Assembly (NCBI GenBank): GCA_013399305.1
Contig: VXAI01000193.1
Span: 916,554 to 980,553, forward strand
Reading direction: 5' to 3'
DNA length: 64,000 nt
Source of the DNA: Rostratula benghalensis
Lineage: Eukaryota > Chordata > Aves > Charadriiformes > Rostratulidae
Made by a program: the position numbers and the translations under genes. Positions 55,601 through 60,100 of the stretch are shown in pieces. Position 1 is the first letter of the stretch. Each line of letters opens with the position of its first letter. Below the pieces are notes generated by a model. It worked only from the letters and a program-made list of their open reading frames with translations. It was not told the origin of the DNA and did no database searches.

Positions 55601-55951
55601 AGGAGACCCCAAGGTCTGTGGGTCCGGGGTCTGTGCTCTCCCCACCACGGGGGGAAAGTGCCCCCAACCTCCTGCACAGCAGCTGCTGCCACCCCACCCC
55701 GGCGCCCTCCCGCTGGCACCACAGGGGGACCGGGCGCGTACCCAGGGACACGCCACCTCCTCACGCCACAGCCGGCCCCACCGGCACCGCGCGGGAACCC
55801 GCCCGGCCCTGCCCGCCGCGGGGCACTTACTGAGCGCCGCCACCGTGCCGGCCTCCAGCAACAGGCAGTCCTGGCGGCTCCGCGCCTCCAGCAGGGCGCT
55901 CGGCCCCGGCTCCTGCTTCCAGAGAAGCCGCAGCCCTTTGCTCAGCGCCAT
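1547..55951 (-). CDS. SYNJ2: Synaptojanin-2, joined CDS of exons 1-22 (3' end missing)
   Basis: Synaptojanin-2 removes phosphates from membrane phosphoinositides, using a Sac1 domain and an inositol 5-phosphatase domain, and acts in clathrin-mediated endocytosis and Rac1-linked membrane traffic (family knowledge). The CDS on the minus strand joins 55831-55951, 48325-48411, 40299-40569, 37707-37932, 28676-28759, 26815-26876, 23472-23568, 20109-20281, 19620-19701, 19261-19410, 19018-19183, 17320-17511, 15098-15182, 13763-13903, 10754-10946, 9342-9500, 8961-9117, 7425-7542, 4677-4895, 3415-3493, 2005-2173 and 1547-1699. That is 3,184 nt, or 1,061 codons plus one base, in a single open frame with GT-AG borders throughout. 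Domain order: Sac1 about residues 50-500, 5-phosphatase about 525-860, RRM-like about 885-965, acidic linker after 1011. SYNJ1 is excluded by the start sequence and by segments such as ITATDF and [14 protein letters not shown]. The human protein has about 1,496 residues, so about 430 are missing at the left edge. Confidence 0.97.
1700..2004 (-). other. SYNJ2: SYNJ2 intron 21 (305 bp)
   Basis: Phase 1 intron with GTGAGC donor and TTCAG acceptor. A polypyrimidine tract precedes the acceptor. No other feature. Confidence 0.88.
2005..2173 (-). CDS. SYNJ2: SYNJ2 exon 21, residues 955-1011
   Basis: 169 bp, phase 0 in and phase 1 out. Reads [20 protein letters not shown], then [20 protein letters not shown] and [16 protein letters not shown]. 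It ends the RRM-like domain and enters the linker. [11 protein letters not shown] and [12 protein letters not shown] are SYNJ2-type and differ from SYNJ1 (LKSPDWIKNL). Donor GTGAGC. Confidence 0.98.
2174..3414 (-). other. SYNJ2: SYNJ2 intron 20 (1.2 kb)
   Basis: Phase 0 intron with GTAAGA donor and TTAG acceptor. A plus-strand A-run lies at about 3232-3247. Nothing else seen. Confidence 0.85.
3415..3493 (-). CDS. SYNJ2: SYNJ2 exon 20, residues 928-954 (RRM-like domain)
   Basis: 79 bp, phase 2 in and phase 0 out. Reads [20 protein letters not shown] then DIDGVK. The MLVTFADS strand matches the RNP1-like position of the RRM fold, and residues agree with recalled human SYNJ2 ([17 protein letters not shown]). 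Donor GTAAGA. Confidence 0.95.
3494..4676 (-). other. SYNJ2: SYNJ2 intron 19 (1.2 kb)
   Basis: Phase 2 intron with GTAAGT donor and CTAG acceptor. No repeat or gene recognised. Confidence 0.85.
4677..4895 (-). CDS. SYNJ2: SYNJ2 exon 19, residues 855-928 (RRM-like domain)
   Basis: 219 bp, phase 2 on both sides. It completes SDHRPV, then reads [60 protein letters not shown] and [10 protein letters not shown]. From about residue 887 this is the first half of the synaptojanin RRM-like domain. Donor GTAAGT, acceptor TGTAG. Confidence 0.98.
4990..5502 (+). mobile_element. Solo LTR of an avian endogenous retrovirus
   Basis: The segments, in order, match a widespread avian ERV LTR recalled from bird genomes: cagctggaacagggttcatt, tttctagtagctgctatg, agtcaaggacttcttcagct, caaaggaatattctatacca, ttcagtatagaaat, ttgctttactttgtatattc, ctattaaactgtctttatct, caacccatgag, a run of seven Gs, gtgagcaagcagctgcatgg and tggggtcaaaccatgg. 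A TATA-like site lies near 5236-5241 and an ATTAAA polyadenylation signal at 5369-5374. No gag, pol or env sequence flanks it, so it is a solo LTR or an isolated fragment. It is antisense to SYNJ2 in intron 18. The left border is approximate; the right end lacks a perfect CA terminus. Confidence 0.88.
5620..5710. repeat. Possible ancient sauropsid repeat relic
   Basis: gagaaaattacttaaggtct followed by ggcaatagaacccagaagtc and cagagtctgg resembles the 'taagtgacttgcccaaggtc...gaatagaacccaggagtcctgactc' part of old amniote SINE-like repeats. Low certainty; it lies just right of the LTR. Confidence 0.4.
7425..7542 (-). CDS. SYNJ2: SYNJ2 exon 18, residues 816-855 (5-phosphatase end)
   Basis: 118 bp, phase 1 in and phase 2 out. 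Reads [20 protein letters not shown], then [19 protein letters not shown] and two bases of Arg. SDHRPV, split across exons 18 and 19, is the final 5-phosphatase catalytic motif and includes the active-site His. Donor GTAAAA. Confidence 0.97.
7543..8960 (-). other. SYNJ2: SYNJ2 intron 17 (1.4 kb)
   Basis: Phase 1 intron with GTACGT donor and CGTAG acceptor. A weak SINE-like relic may lie at 8449-8530. No gene found. Confidence 0.82.
8449..8530. repeat. Possible decayed SINE relic
   Basis: The order ccatgatctcaaagtacttc, aattaatgaag and cccccattttcagatac resembles the 'atctcaaagcactttacaaa...cccattttacagatg' part of old amniote SINE-type repeats. Judged by eye, with decay. Confidence 0.35.
8961..9117 (-). 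CDS. SYNJ2: SYNJ2 exon 17, residues 764-816 (5-phosphatase)
   Basis: 157 bp, phase 0 in and phase 1 out. Reads [20 protein letters not shown], then [20 protein letters not shown] and [18 protein letters not shown] and PAWTDRVL (about 797-804) are family signatures; Thr rather than Cys in PAWTDR is the usual synaptojanin form. Donor GTACGT. Confidence 0.98.
9118..9341 (-). other. SYNJ2: SYNJ2 intron 16 (224 bp)
   Basis: Short phase 0 intron with GTAAGG donor and CATAG acceptor; no other feature. Confidence 0.9.
9342..9500 (-). CDS. SYNJ2: SYNJ2 exon 16, residues 711-763 (5-phosphatase)
   Basis: 159 bp, 53 codons, phase 0 on both sides. Reads [20 protein letters not shown] then [20 protein letters not shown] and ending [14 protein letters not shown] (about 724-729) is the central catalytic motif of the 5-phosphatase family, with the Asp and Asn intact. 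Donor GTAAGG. Confidence 0.98.
9501..10753 (-). other. SYNJ2: SYNJ2 intron 15 (1.3 kb)
   Basis: Phase 0 intron with GTAAGT donor and CTAG acceptor. A G/T then T-rich run at about 10010-10050 on the plus strand. Otherwise nothing recognisable. Confidence 0.85.
10754..10946 (-). CDS. SYNJ2: SYNJ2 exon 15, residues 646-710 (5-phosphatase)
   Basis: 193 bp, phase 2 in and phase 0 out. Reads [20 protein letters not shown], then [20 protein letters not shown] and [31 protein letters not shown] and SHLTAGQ are signature 5-phosphatase motifs contributing to substrate binding and the active site. Donor GTAAGT. Confidence 0.98.
10947..13762 (-). other. SYNJ2: SYNJ2 intron 14 (2.8 kb)
   Basis: Phase 2 intron. 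The donor is GTAAAAAAAA (A-run 13748-13760 as T on the plus strand). Acceptor TACAG. A pyrimidine-rich region at 11935-12040 and a T-run at about 12368-12382 are present on the plus strand. No gene found. Confidence 0.85.
13763..13903 (-). CDS. SYNJ2: SYNJ2 exon 14, residues 599-646 (5-phosphatase)
   Basis: 141 bp, phase 2 on both sides. Reads [20 protein letters not shown], then [20 protein letters not shown] and YHVPFIR. This is core strand and helix structure of the 5-phosphatase domain. The donor is AG/GT followed by a run of 13 adenosines, so it lacks the usual G at +5. Length divisible by three means skipping would keep the frame but delete 47 catalytic-domain residues. Confidence 0.96.
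13904..15097 (-). other. SYNJ2: SYNJ2 intron 13 (1.2 kb)
   Basis: Phase 2 intron with GTGGGT donor and TCCAG acceptor. Its first 90 bp contain a strand-asymmetric TTTTGGGG-like tract at 15008-15083. An 11-bp direct duplication (ggatcttctct) lies near 14298-14319. Confidence 0.85.
15008..15083 (+). repeat. T/G-rich low-complexity tract beside exon 13 donor
   Basis: The plus strand is almost entirely T and G, with G runs at about 15019-15021, 15038-15041, 15062-15065 and 15079-15083. The transcript therefore carries A/C-rich sequence directly after the exon 13 donor. Confidence 0.75.
15098..15182 (-). CDS. SYNJ2: SYNJ2 exon 13, residues 571-599 (5-phosphatase)
   Basis: 85 bp, phase 1 in and phase 2 out. 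Reads [20 protein letters not shown] then [21 protein letters not shown] holds the metal-binding Glu of the 5-phosphatase fold. The N-terminal DDENCPPD is one residue longer than the recalled human DDSSPAD. Donor GTGGGT. Confidence 0.96.
15183..17319 (-). other. SYNJ2: SYNJ2 intron 12 (2.1 kb)
   Basis: Phase 1 intron with GTAAGG donor and AACAG acceptor. A 122-codon plus-strand frame at 16186-16554 is unrecognised. No repeat I can name. Confidence 0.82.
17320..17511 (-). CDS. SYNJ2: SYNJ2 exon 12, residues 507-571 (5-phosphatase start)
   Basis: 192 bp, phase 1 on both sides. Reads [20 protein letters not shown], then [19 protein letters not shown] and [22 protein letters not shown] (about residues 533-541) is the first signature of inositol polyphosphate 5-phosphatases and includes the metal-site Asn. 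Donor GTAAGG, acceptor CTTAG. Confidence 0.97.
18241..18299. repeat. AT-rich inverted repeat beside CR1
   Basis: The left arm ataggagatata (about 18247-18258) is matched by its reverse complement tatatctcctat in the right arm (about 18280-18293), with about 20 AT-rich bases between. It could form a hairpin. It directly precedes the CR1 insertion. Confidence 0.7.
18303..18472 (+). mobile_element. CR1 LINE 3' tail (about 170 bp)
   Basis: Starts cactggaacaggctgcccag and continues through gctgtggctgccccatccct, ggctggatggggctttgag, gaggtgtccctgcccatgg and gatgatctttaaggtccctt, ending ctctgattctac. This is the canonical avian CR1 3' end, strongly 5'-truncated and antisense to SYNJ2. Confidence 0.93.
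19018..19183 (-). CDS. SYNJ2: SYNJ2 exon 11, residues 452-507
   Basis: 166 bp, phase 0 in and phase 1 out. Reads [20 protein letters not shown], then [20 protein letters not shown] and [30 protein letters not shown] closes the Sac1 domain. The rest is the helical linker to the 5-phosphatase domain. Donor GTAAGG. Confidence 0.97.
19184..19260 (-). other. SYNJ2: SYNJ2 intron 10 (77 bp, shortest)
   Basis: A 77-bp GT-AG intron (GTAAAG donor, TGTAG acceptor), close to the minimum workable size for vertebrate introns. Confidence 0.92.
19261..19410 (-). CDS. SYNJ2: SYNJ2 exon 10, residues 402-451
   Basis: 150 bp, 50 codons, phase 0 on both sides. Reads [40 protein letters not shown] and [10 protein letters not shown]. 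It forms the C-terminal helical part of the Sac1 domain, and NG..LS..F.GS.ALEGK is conserved across synaptojanins. Donor GTAAAG. Confidence 0.97.
19411..19619 (-). other. SYNJ2: SYNJ2 intron 9 (209 bp)
   Basis: Phase 0 intron with GTGAGT donor and TCCAG acceptor. Nothing besides splicing signals. Confidence 0.9.
19620..19701 (-). CDS. SYNJ2: SYNJ2 exon 9, residues 374-401 (Sac1 active site)
   Basis: 82 bp, phase 2 in and phase 0 out. It carries the Sac1 catalytic motif [12 protein letters not shown], a CX5R(T) site with the nucleophilic cysteine at about residue 384 and the arginine at about 390. All key residues are intact, so the Sac domain is predicted to be active. The acceptor is the first of three closely spaced AGs (AAAG/TCTGCAG/ACAG). 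Only this one keeps the frame and gives RLQTGTFRM, matching the human length. Confidence 0.96.
19702..20108 (-). other. SYNJ2: SYNJ2 intron 8 (407 bp)
   Basis: Phase 2 intron, GTGAGT donor. The 3' end has a long polypyrimidine tract before an AAAG acceptor. The first 100 bp after the donor are GC-rich. No other feature. Confidence 0.85.
20109..20281 (-). CDS. SYNJ2: SYNJ2 exon 8, residues 317-374 (Sac1 domain)
   Basis: 173 bp, phase 0 in and phase 2 out. Reads [20 protein letters not shown], then [20 protein letters not shown] and [17 protein letters not shown] with two bases of Arg. INFD.HQ.AKGGK is the conserved strand leading to the Sac1 active site. Donor GTGAGT, acceptor AACAG. Confidence 0.97.
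20282..23471 (-). other. SYNJ2: SYNJ2 intron 7 (3.2 kb)
   Basis: Phase 0 intron with GTAAAA donor and AACAG acceptor. A region at about 22235-22330 loosely resembles the 3' part of an MIR-type SINE. A short GAAT-like repeat lies at about 22000-22015. No gene seen. Confidence 0.8.
22235..22330. repeat. Possible decayed SINE relic
   Basis: Segments gagagggaaattaagat, gtgtcatgcagaaattcagt and agagctgagaacaagagcta line up in order with the 'gaggttaag...tcacacagcaagtcagtggcagagctggga' part of MIR-like elements. The resemblance is weak and was judged by eye. Confidence 0.3.
23472..23568 (-). CDS. SYNJ2: SYNJ2 exon 7, residues 284-316 (Sac1 domain)
   Basis: 97 bp, phase 2 in and phase 0 out. Reads [20 protein letters not shown] then [13 protein letters not shown]. 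The [13 protein letters not shown] ending matches SYNJ2; SYNJ1 has SKEGEHMLSKAF here. Donor GTAAAA, acceptor TGTAG. Confidence 0.97.
24096..24340 (+). repeat. Probable ancient sauropsid interspersed repeat
   Basis: The opening gcatcagaccaagggtcc, followed by tagccaagtggcctagccca and later gcctgacatttagggactc, resembles a dispersed repeat common in turtles, crocodilians and birds ('gggtcagaccaaaggtccatctagcccagtatcctg'). The match is decayed and recalled, not searched. It may be the remnant of an old LINE or SINE family. Confidence 0.5.
25966..26435 (+). mobile_element. CR1 LINE 3' fragment (about 470 bp)
   Basis: Contains the characteristic avian CR1 3' segments in order: tggagggccacgaagat, gagctgggcttgttcagcct, gacaggacaaggctttaagg, gctgtggctgccccatccct, tgatctttaaggtcccttcc and the terminal attccatgattctatgat. 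It is truncated at its 5' end, like most CR1 copies. It lies antisense to SYNJ2 in intron 6. The open frames inside it do not encode an intact reverse transcriptase. Confidence 0.95.
26815..26876 (-). CDS. SYNJ2: SYNJ2 exon 6, residues 264-284 (Sac1 domain)
   Basis: 62 bp, the smallest exon found, phase 0 in and phase 2 out. Reads [20 protein letters not shown] plus two bases of an Arg codon. [11 protein letters not shown] is a conserved Sac1-domain motif. Donor GTAAGC, acceptor TTTAG. Confidence 0.96.
26877..28675 (-). other. SYNJ2: SYNJ2 intron 5 (1.8 kb)
   Basis: Phase 0 intron with GTAAAC donor and TTTAG acceptor. An A-run followed by an AACCC-like tract lies at 28560-28590. Nothing else recognisable. 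Confidence 0.85.
28676..28759 (-). CDS. SYNJ2: SYNJ2 exon 5, residues 236-263 (Sac1 domain)
   Basis: 84 bp, exactly 28 codons, phase 0 on both sides. Reads [20 protein letters not shown] then FWEQPGLQ. The [14 protein letters not shown] segment is strongly conserved in synaptojanins and Sac1-family phosphatases. Donor is GTAAAC, weaker at +5/+6 than its neighbours. Confidence 0.97.
28760..37706 (-). other. SYNJ2: SYNJ2 intron 4 (8.9 kb, longest)
   Basis: Phase 0 intron with GTAAGT donor and CGCAG acceptor. It holds a possible MIR-like relic at 36806-36880, a CATCTA/CATA-rich patch near 36045-36110, and a 175-codon plus-strand open frame at 29790-30317 that I do not recognise and consider chance. 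No other gene or repeat supported. Confidence 0.8.
36806..36880. repeat. Possible ancient MIR/CORE-SINE relic
   Basis: The stretch ggaggcaggaagttaataat followed by cctcattttacagctgaaaaac resembles the well-known 'cccattttacagatgaggaaactgaggc' portion of MIR-type SINEs, with decay. Judged by eye only; a chance match to a short motif is possible. Confidence 0.35.
37707..37932 (-). CDS. SYNJ2: SYNJ2 exon 4, residues 160-235 (Sac1 domain)
   Basis: 226 bp, phase 2 in and phase 0 out. It reads [20 protein letters not shown], then [20 protein letters not shown] and [20 protein letters not shown], ending VSNFVETEQ. The [17 protein letters not shown] segment is a Sac-domain hallmark shared across synaptojanins and yeast Sac1 relatives. 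Donor GTAAGT, acceptor TTCAG. Confidence 0.97.
37933..40298 (-). other. SYNJ2: SYNJ2 intron 3 (2.4 kb)
   Basis: Phase 2 intron, GTTAGT donor and TTCAG acceptor. AT-rich unique-looking sequence; I see no gene or identifiable repeat. Confidence 0.85.
40299..40569 (-). CDS. SYNJ2: SYNJ2 exon 3, residues 70-160 (Sac1 domain)
   Basis: 271 bp, phase 1 in and phase 2 out, the longest exon in the window. It encodes the beta-rich N-terminal Sac1 subdomain, including [14 protein letters not shown], then [11 protein letters not shown] and the [14 protein letters not shown] segment, and ends NSFFW. ITATDF and QKQGD agree with SYNJ2 rather than SYNJ1. The donor is GTTAGT, slightly off consensus at +3. 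Confidence 0.97.
40570..48324 (-). other. SYNJ2: SYNJ2 intron 2 (7.8 kb)
   Basis: Phase 1 intron with GTAAGT donor and CTAG acceptor. It has A-rich stretches around 43440-43515 and 47338-47370, and a short 13-bp duplication (gacttttcactc) near 46770-46800. A 142-codon plus-strand frame at 43660-44088 has no recognisable family and is treated as chance. Nothing else supported. Confidence 0.8.
48325..48411 (-). CDS. SYNJ2: SYNJ2 exon 2, residues 41-69
   Basis: 87 bp, phase 1 in and phase 1 out. It reads [20 protein letters not shown] followed by CLGELQLKC, the start of the Sac1 domain, and matches the recalled human segment residue for residue in length. Acceptor TCAG and donor GTAAGT are both strong. 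The exon length is divisible by three and its phases are symmetric. Confidence 0.95.
48412..55830 (-). other. SYNJ2: SYNJ2 intron 1 (7.4 kb)
   Basis: Phase 1 intron with GTAAGT donor and CAG acceptor. It contains a three-copy 26-bp minisatellite at 50711-50790 and several short A or T runs. No exon-like conserved frame was recognised. The last few hundred bases on the right belong to the CpG island. Confidence 0.85.
50711..50790. repeat. 26-bp minisatellite, 3.1 perfect copies
   Basis: The unit beginning atacaagtacatatacc and ending catggcct is repeated at 50711, 50737 and 50763 with no mismatches, followed by two bases of a fourth copy. Identity of all copies suggests recent expansion or a length polymorphism. 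It lies inside SYNJ2 intron 1. Confidence 0.95.
55831..55951 (-). CDS. SYNJ2: SYNJ2 exon 1 (coding part), residues 1-40
   Basis: Starts [10 protein letters not shown], the N-terminus recalled for human SYNJ2, and ends after EAGTVAAL with one base of the next codon (phase 1) at a GTAAGT donor. The ATG is chosen because it matches the family start and is the first in-frame ATG after the upstream stop at 56159-56161. Its context has G at +4 but C at -3, so it is a moderate Kozak site. The segment [19 protein letters not shown] diverges from human in the variable part before the Sac1 domain. Confidence 0.95.
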
Positions 55952-56012
55952 GGGAGCCGCCGGTCCCGGGGAAGAAAAGAGCCGTGGGTGCCGGCGAAGG
56001 GAGGGACGCGAC

Positions 56013-56039
56013 CCTCCTCCTCCTCCTCCTCCTCCTCCT
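56013..56039. repeat. (CCT)9 microsatellite, (AGG)9 on the gene strand
   Basis: Nine perfect CCT units on the plus strand read as AGG/GGA on the transcribed strand. The tract begins about 62 nt upstream of the SYNJ2 start codon, so it is probably in the 5' leader, although the transcription start is not known. GGA repeats are known to form G-quadruplex-type folds in DNA and RNA. Confidence 0.9.
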
Positions 56040-56247
56040 CTGCGGGAGCTCCCCTGAGAGCGGCGTCCCCCGGTCCTCGAAGCTCGCTTCTCCCCGGCGG
56101 TTGGACGCCCCACGGAGGCGGGCGAGGAGGACGGACGTGCCCCCCTCCCGGCAGCCGGTCACCTCAGCAGGCCTCTAAGCGCCTTGTGAGGGGGCGCCCA
56201 GCGGGGAAGGGAGCTGAGAGTTTGCGGCTCGCCTGCCCCGCAAGGCT

Positions 56248-56277
56248 GCCGCCGCCGCCGCCGCCTCCTCCTCCTCC
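56248..56277. repeat. (GCC)6(TCC)4 compound triplet tract
   Basis: Six GCC units are followed by four TCC units on the plus strand. It lies inside the CpG island about 300 nt upstream of the start codon. It may be in the leader or the core promoter, depending on where transcription begins. Confidence 0.85.
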
Positions 56278-56815
56278 TCAGGGAGCACCCGGCCGCGGCC
56301 AGCGGGGCGGGAGCCACTTCCCCCTCTCCTCTCCGCCTTTCTCTTCCCGCCCACGGTCCCTCGTAAACTTTCCAGTTAACTTTGTCCCTCCGGCTCCCTG
56401 CCTGCGGCTGCTCCTCCTCCTCCGGGACAGGTAGACGGCGCCGCCACCCGCCCTGCTCCGCGGGGAGAAGGGAGGAGCGCCGGTCGCGACCGCCCGCCAC
56501 GGCAGAGCCTGCCCGGGCCCGGCGGCGCCGCTGCTCTCCACCCCCGGGCCGCGGCGGCTGAGGTGAAGCCCCAGCGGCCCTTCCCACCGTGAGGCCAGGA
56601 GTGAAAGGCGACGGAATCGCTTCCCGTGGCGGACCGAGAAGAGGCTGCCGTCCTTCCCGCTTCCCGCCGGGGAGCGGCCGCCCGGTCTCCCCCGACACCG
56701 CCTCCCGGGCCTGCCGGGCGGGTGAGGCAATGATTGCCGCGGAGACAGCGGCTGCCCGCGGGGCTCGCCGAGTGGGGCGGCTGTGGCTGGAAAGCACGGC
56801 CCCGCTTGTCGTGTG

Positions 56816-57183
56816 TAAAGCCTGGAGAAAAGGAGTCTGAGGGGAGACCTCCTCGCTCTCCACAACTCCCCGAAAGGAGGCTGTACCCGGGAGGGGATCG
56901 ACCTCTTCTCCCAAGGAACAGGCGATAGGACAAGAGGAAATGGCCTCAAATTGCACCCGGAGAGGTTTGGGTTGGATATTAGAAAAAAAATTCTTCACGG
57001 AAAGAGTTGTCAAGCATTGGAACAGGCTGCCCAGGGAAGTGGTGGTGGAGTCACCACCCCTGGAGGACTTTAAAAGATGGGTAGATGTGGTGTTTCATGG
57101 TTCAGTGGTAACTTGGCAGGGCTGGGTTAACAGTTTGGCTTGATAAACTTAAAGGCCTCTTCCAACCAAAACAATTCTGTGAC
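56816..57183 (+). mobile_element. CR1 LINE 3' fragment abutting the SYNJ2 CpG island
   Basis: Segments in order: aaagcctggagaaaagg, gaggggagacctcctcgctc, ggacaagaggaaatggcctc, ggatattagaaaaaaaattc, ggaacaggctgcccagggaa and taaaggcctcttccaaccaa, ending aattctgtgacag. The final third (gtagatgtggtgtttcatgg, acttggcagggctgggttaa) marks a different CR1 subfamily from the copies in introns 6 and 11. It is transcribed away from SYNJ2 and begins about 865 bp upstream of its start codon. Confidence 0.93.
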
Positions 57184-60100
57184 AGAGGAGGTAGACACAG
57201 AATACCCAAACTGCCCTGTGATTATTGTCTCACATTAACGTTGAGGACATCAGTCAGGGCTGTGCTCTGCCAGGTGGAACCTAACAGTCCCAGTCTTCAT
57301 TGAATTTGATGGAAACAAACTGAAAAACAGGTGCTGTTTTACTGTCAGACGCGTCTGTTTTATCCATTTCATAACCAGAAGGAATTTGAAAAGAAGTTTG
57401 ATGTATGTTTAAGTATGTTTATAGTGCCTTCTTAAAAGAGGTAGCACTTTGAAAGGATATGGTAGGGAAAGTGGGATTGGTGTTTGCATGGGGCTTGGTT
57501 TTTTTTTTCCCCCTGATCCTAATCTTTGATACAGTATGTAGGGTGAGATAAGGAGGGCTGGGTAATGCAAAAGGAATTACCCAGAAACTGAATTAAGTGA
57601 GCAGGATAAGAAAAGAGAGAGCACACAGCTCAAAGTTCTGGGGCTTTAGAGGATATAAGAAAGAGTGTGAGTTAACCATTCTCAATTTTAAACAGCAAAG
57701 GGTTGCCTTTCTTACAGCTATCCTATGGGAATGGCAGACCAAGAATCCATTTATATCTTTGTGATCTTTCACCATGACCTCTTTCCATAGAAAAAAGTGC
57801 TTACTTGAAATACTGAAATTATCACTTAAACAATCAGAGCTGCCTCAGAATGTTGAATCAGATGATTTTTAAAAGTCATCCTAGATGACTTTTTATGTAT
57901 TTTAAAACAAACAAAGAACAAAAAAACCCAAACCCACCCCTCTTTTGTGTGTGTCTTTGCCTTTGAGGAATGATCCTTCATAGTCCAATCAAAACTCCAT
58001 CATGAGAGTAAACTGTCACTTGGAGGACACTGGTATGTCCCTAGTGCCTGTGCTTGTAACCCATTGGTAAGTTTTGCCAGTAGCCCTTTTCACTGCAAAT
58101 TCCAAGAATGCACCTAGTTAGGATGATTAATAAAAAAAAAAATTACTGTCAAATTTGTGGAGCAAAGTGCCAAAGAAAGGACTGGTGCACATGGGATAGT
58201 ATTTTTTTTCAGCAGCTCAAACCAATATGAGGAGATGAAGGTGTGAGAGAAAAACTCGGATGAAGGTGGAGAACTGAAAACCTTTAGCAGCACGTATGCC
58301 AAAGCACTGCTTCCACAGGTGACCCTTTGAGTGAGTCCTTTTTAATCTGTTACAAAGAGATCTTTTCAGAGGGTTCTGGTTGCAAAACATCCACAGCATG
58401 GAAAGATGCATTTTTAAAGGTGTGCTGTCATGATTAGTGAAAAAGCAGGCAGTTAATTAGACTTCGTATCCCAGGTCAGTCAGGGTGAAGAGGAGTGATG
58501 AGTAAAGCCATACAATTTACAAACTTCTTTCACACAGAGTGACATCCAAAGTTGGGGCTCAGATAGGAACTTTGCTCGATATATTAGAGGGGTATGCTAA
58601 GGTTTCCCTTGCCTCATTCTGCAGCAGTCAAGGTCTTTTAATCTAACCAGACTGATTATGATTCAGCGCATGAAAGTCTATCTTTAAAGGGAAAATATTG
58701 AAATTGACAGATCACCTTTTAGCTGACATTTGGAGCTGAGCCGTGTTTTGCTCCTCAGCACTTTTTCATTTCATCCTCCTTTCTCAGTGGATTTTTCCTT
58801 TCCCTTAATCTTCTGCCTTGATAGTTTCATCATATTAGTTTATTTGCCTCTCTTCATGCTCCTGTCTTTGGTTCTTCATCACTCTTTCTACCCCTGAGCA
58901 GTCACAGATATTTCTCATTGCTTCCTGAATGTTCCCACAGCTAAAGAGTGGTAGGTTATCTTCCCATGCCTCTGCTGCCTTCAGCTGAGAGAAGCAACAG
59001 GTCAGAGGGATATCATCTCTACCATAGCACATCAAGAGAAAAGTGGGAATATTTTGGAGGGTGGAATATCTCCTGTCAGCAATAAGCAGAAAGCTCCTTT
59101 GCTTTCCTTTTCTCCTTCCAACTCCTTTTCCAGCTCTTGTCTTTAGAGGAGGGGGAGGGAGATGCTTCTCTCTCCCTATCAGAAGAGGAGGAATCCTTAA
59201 GATTTCATGTTTGCTGACTGCAGAACTACATGAAGTACAGTTCAAACAAAATTGCAGCACTGATATGTTAGAGGGGCAGCCTCCATGGTAAGAGGATACA
59301 GCCTTCAGCTGTTTGGCTCCTGTTAACTCACCTGTGGCATATATTGTGGTGAAGATAATGTCCGTTCTGTGCTTATACATATTTTTAAGCACGGTTCTTC
59401 TGCTATCATTAGAAATTCAGCTGTTACGTCAGCTGTGGAAATCACCTCAGTGTAATTTCCAAATGCTTTTATCTTCTTCCAAGTAATTATCCAGTTTGGT
59501 TCACATTTCCAATCCCTTTCCCACTAAAATGACTCCCGCCCCTAGGTCTTTATAGTAATGGATGTTTATTGGGTCTGAAAAACTGCCTTCATGAAAGAGT
59601 CCTGCAGGCTGATCTTAGCAGGTGGCTTGTACATTTGTCTGGAGCCACATCAGGAGAGGAACAACAGGGGTGTTAGAAAACAGAGTTTAGCAACCCTGGG
59701 GAGAGCAGGGTGTATGGTTGCCTGCTGTCTGTCTGGAAGGACTGTGTGATCCCCATATCCCAGCCCTTGGGGCATAGAATGGGTGAATGTCCCTGTAGTG
59801 TGCCTTGCCTGTCTTTAAGTGCTATTTATTGAGTGATCTTTGCAATCTGTGACTCTTGTACAAAAAGCTTTGGTAATAAACAGTAGAAACAAGCAAAAAA
59901 TACCTGTCAGTGTTCAATATTATGCTACTGGAAACAGTGGTATTTTTTTTGAAGTTCTGAAACTAAATATAAAAGATTGCTTATGACGGCATTTCCTAGA
60001 GATTTCTGGCCACTTGCACATAGCCTCAGTGGTCAGAAATTCCTCAGGAAATCTGTGTGTCATTGAAAACAGTTTGGGTTTTGCCTTTTATGAGAAGCTT

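Larger units (their letters stand above)
55640..56815 (-). promoter_or_regulatory. SYNJ2: CpG-island promoter and 5' leader of SYNJ2
   Basis: GC content and CpG density rise sharply here against an AT-rich background, covering exon 1 and about 860 bp upstream of the start codon. I see no TATA box, which suits a dispersed CpG-island promoter. GC-box-like sites are present, for example ggggcggg at about 56304-56311. Triplet tracts lie at 56013-56039 and 56248-56277. The transcription start cannot be placed from sequence. An in-frame stop (TGA, bases 56159-56161) lies upstream of the start codon with no in-frame ATG between them. Several long open frames on both strands here are composition artefacts of GC-rich DNA. 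Confidence 0.8.

Noticed and set aside
55535..56113. 192-codon minus-strand frame containing SYNJ2 exon 1 with a longer N-terminus and C-terminus
   Set aside because: The upstream start is GTG, not ATG, and the downstream part runs through the GTAAGT donor into intron 1. Only 55831-55951 is kept as coding, with the leader reported as a finding.
55358..56434. 358-codon plus-strand open frame, and several frames of 100-280 codons on both strands, across 55.4-57.0 kb
   Set aside because: They lie in the CpG island, where stop codons are rare because of high GC. Their translations are low-complexity Pro/Arg/Gly/Ser with no domain. The true coding part here is only SYNJ2 exon 1.
58835..59392. 185-codon minus-strand open frame in the intergenic region
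   Set aside because: No recognisable domain, no splice partner and no match to SNX9, the gene expected upstream. Frames this long occur by chance in a 64-kb window.
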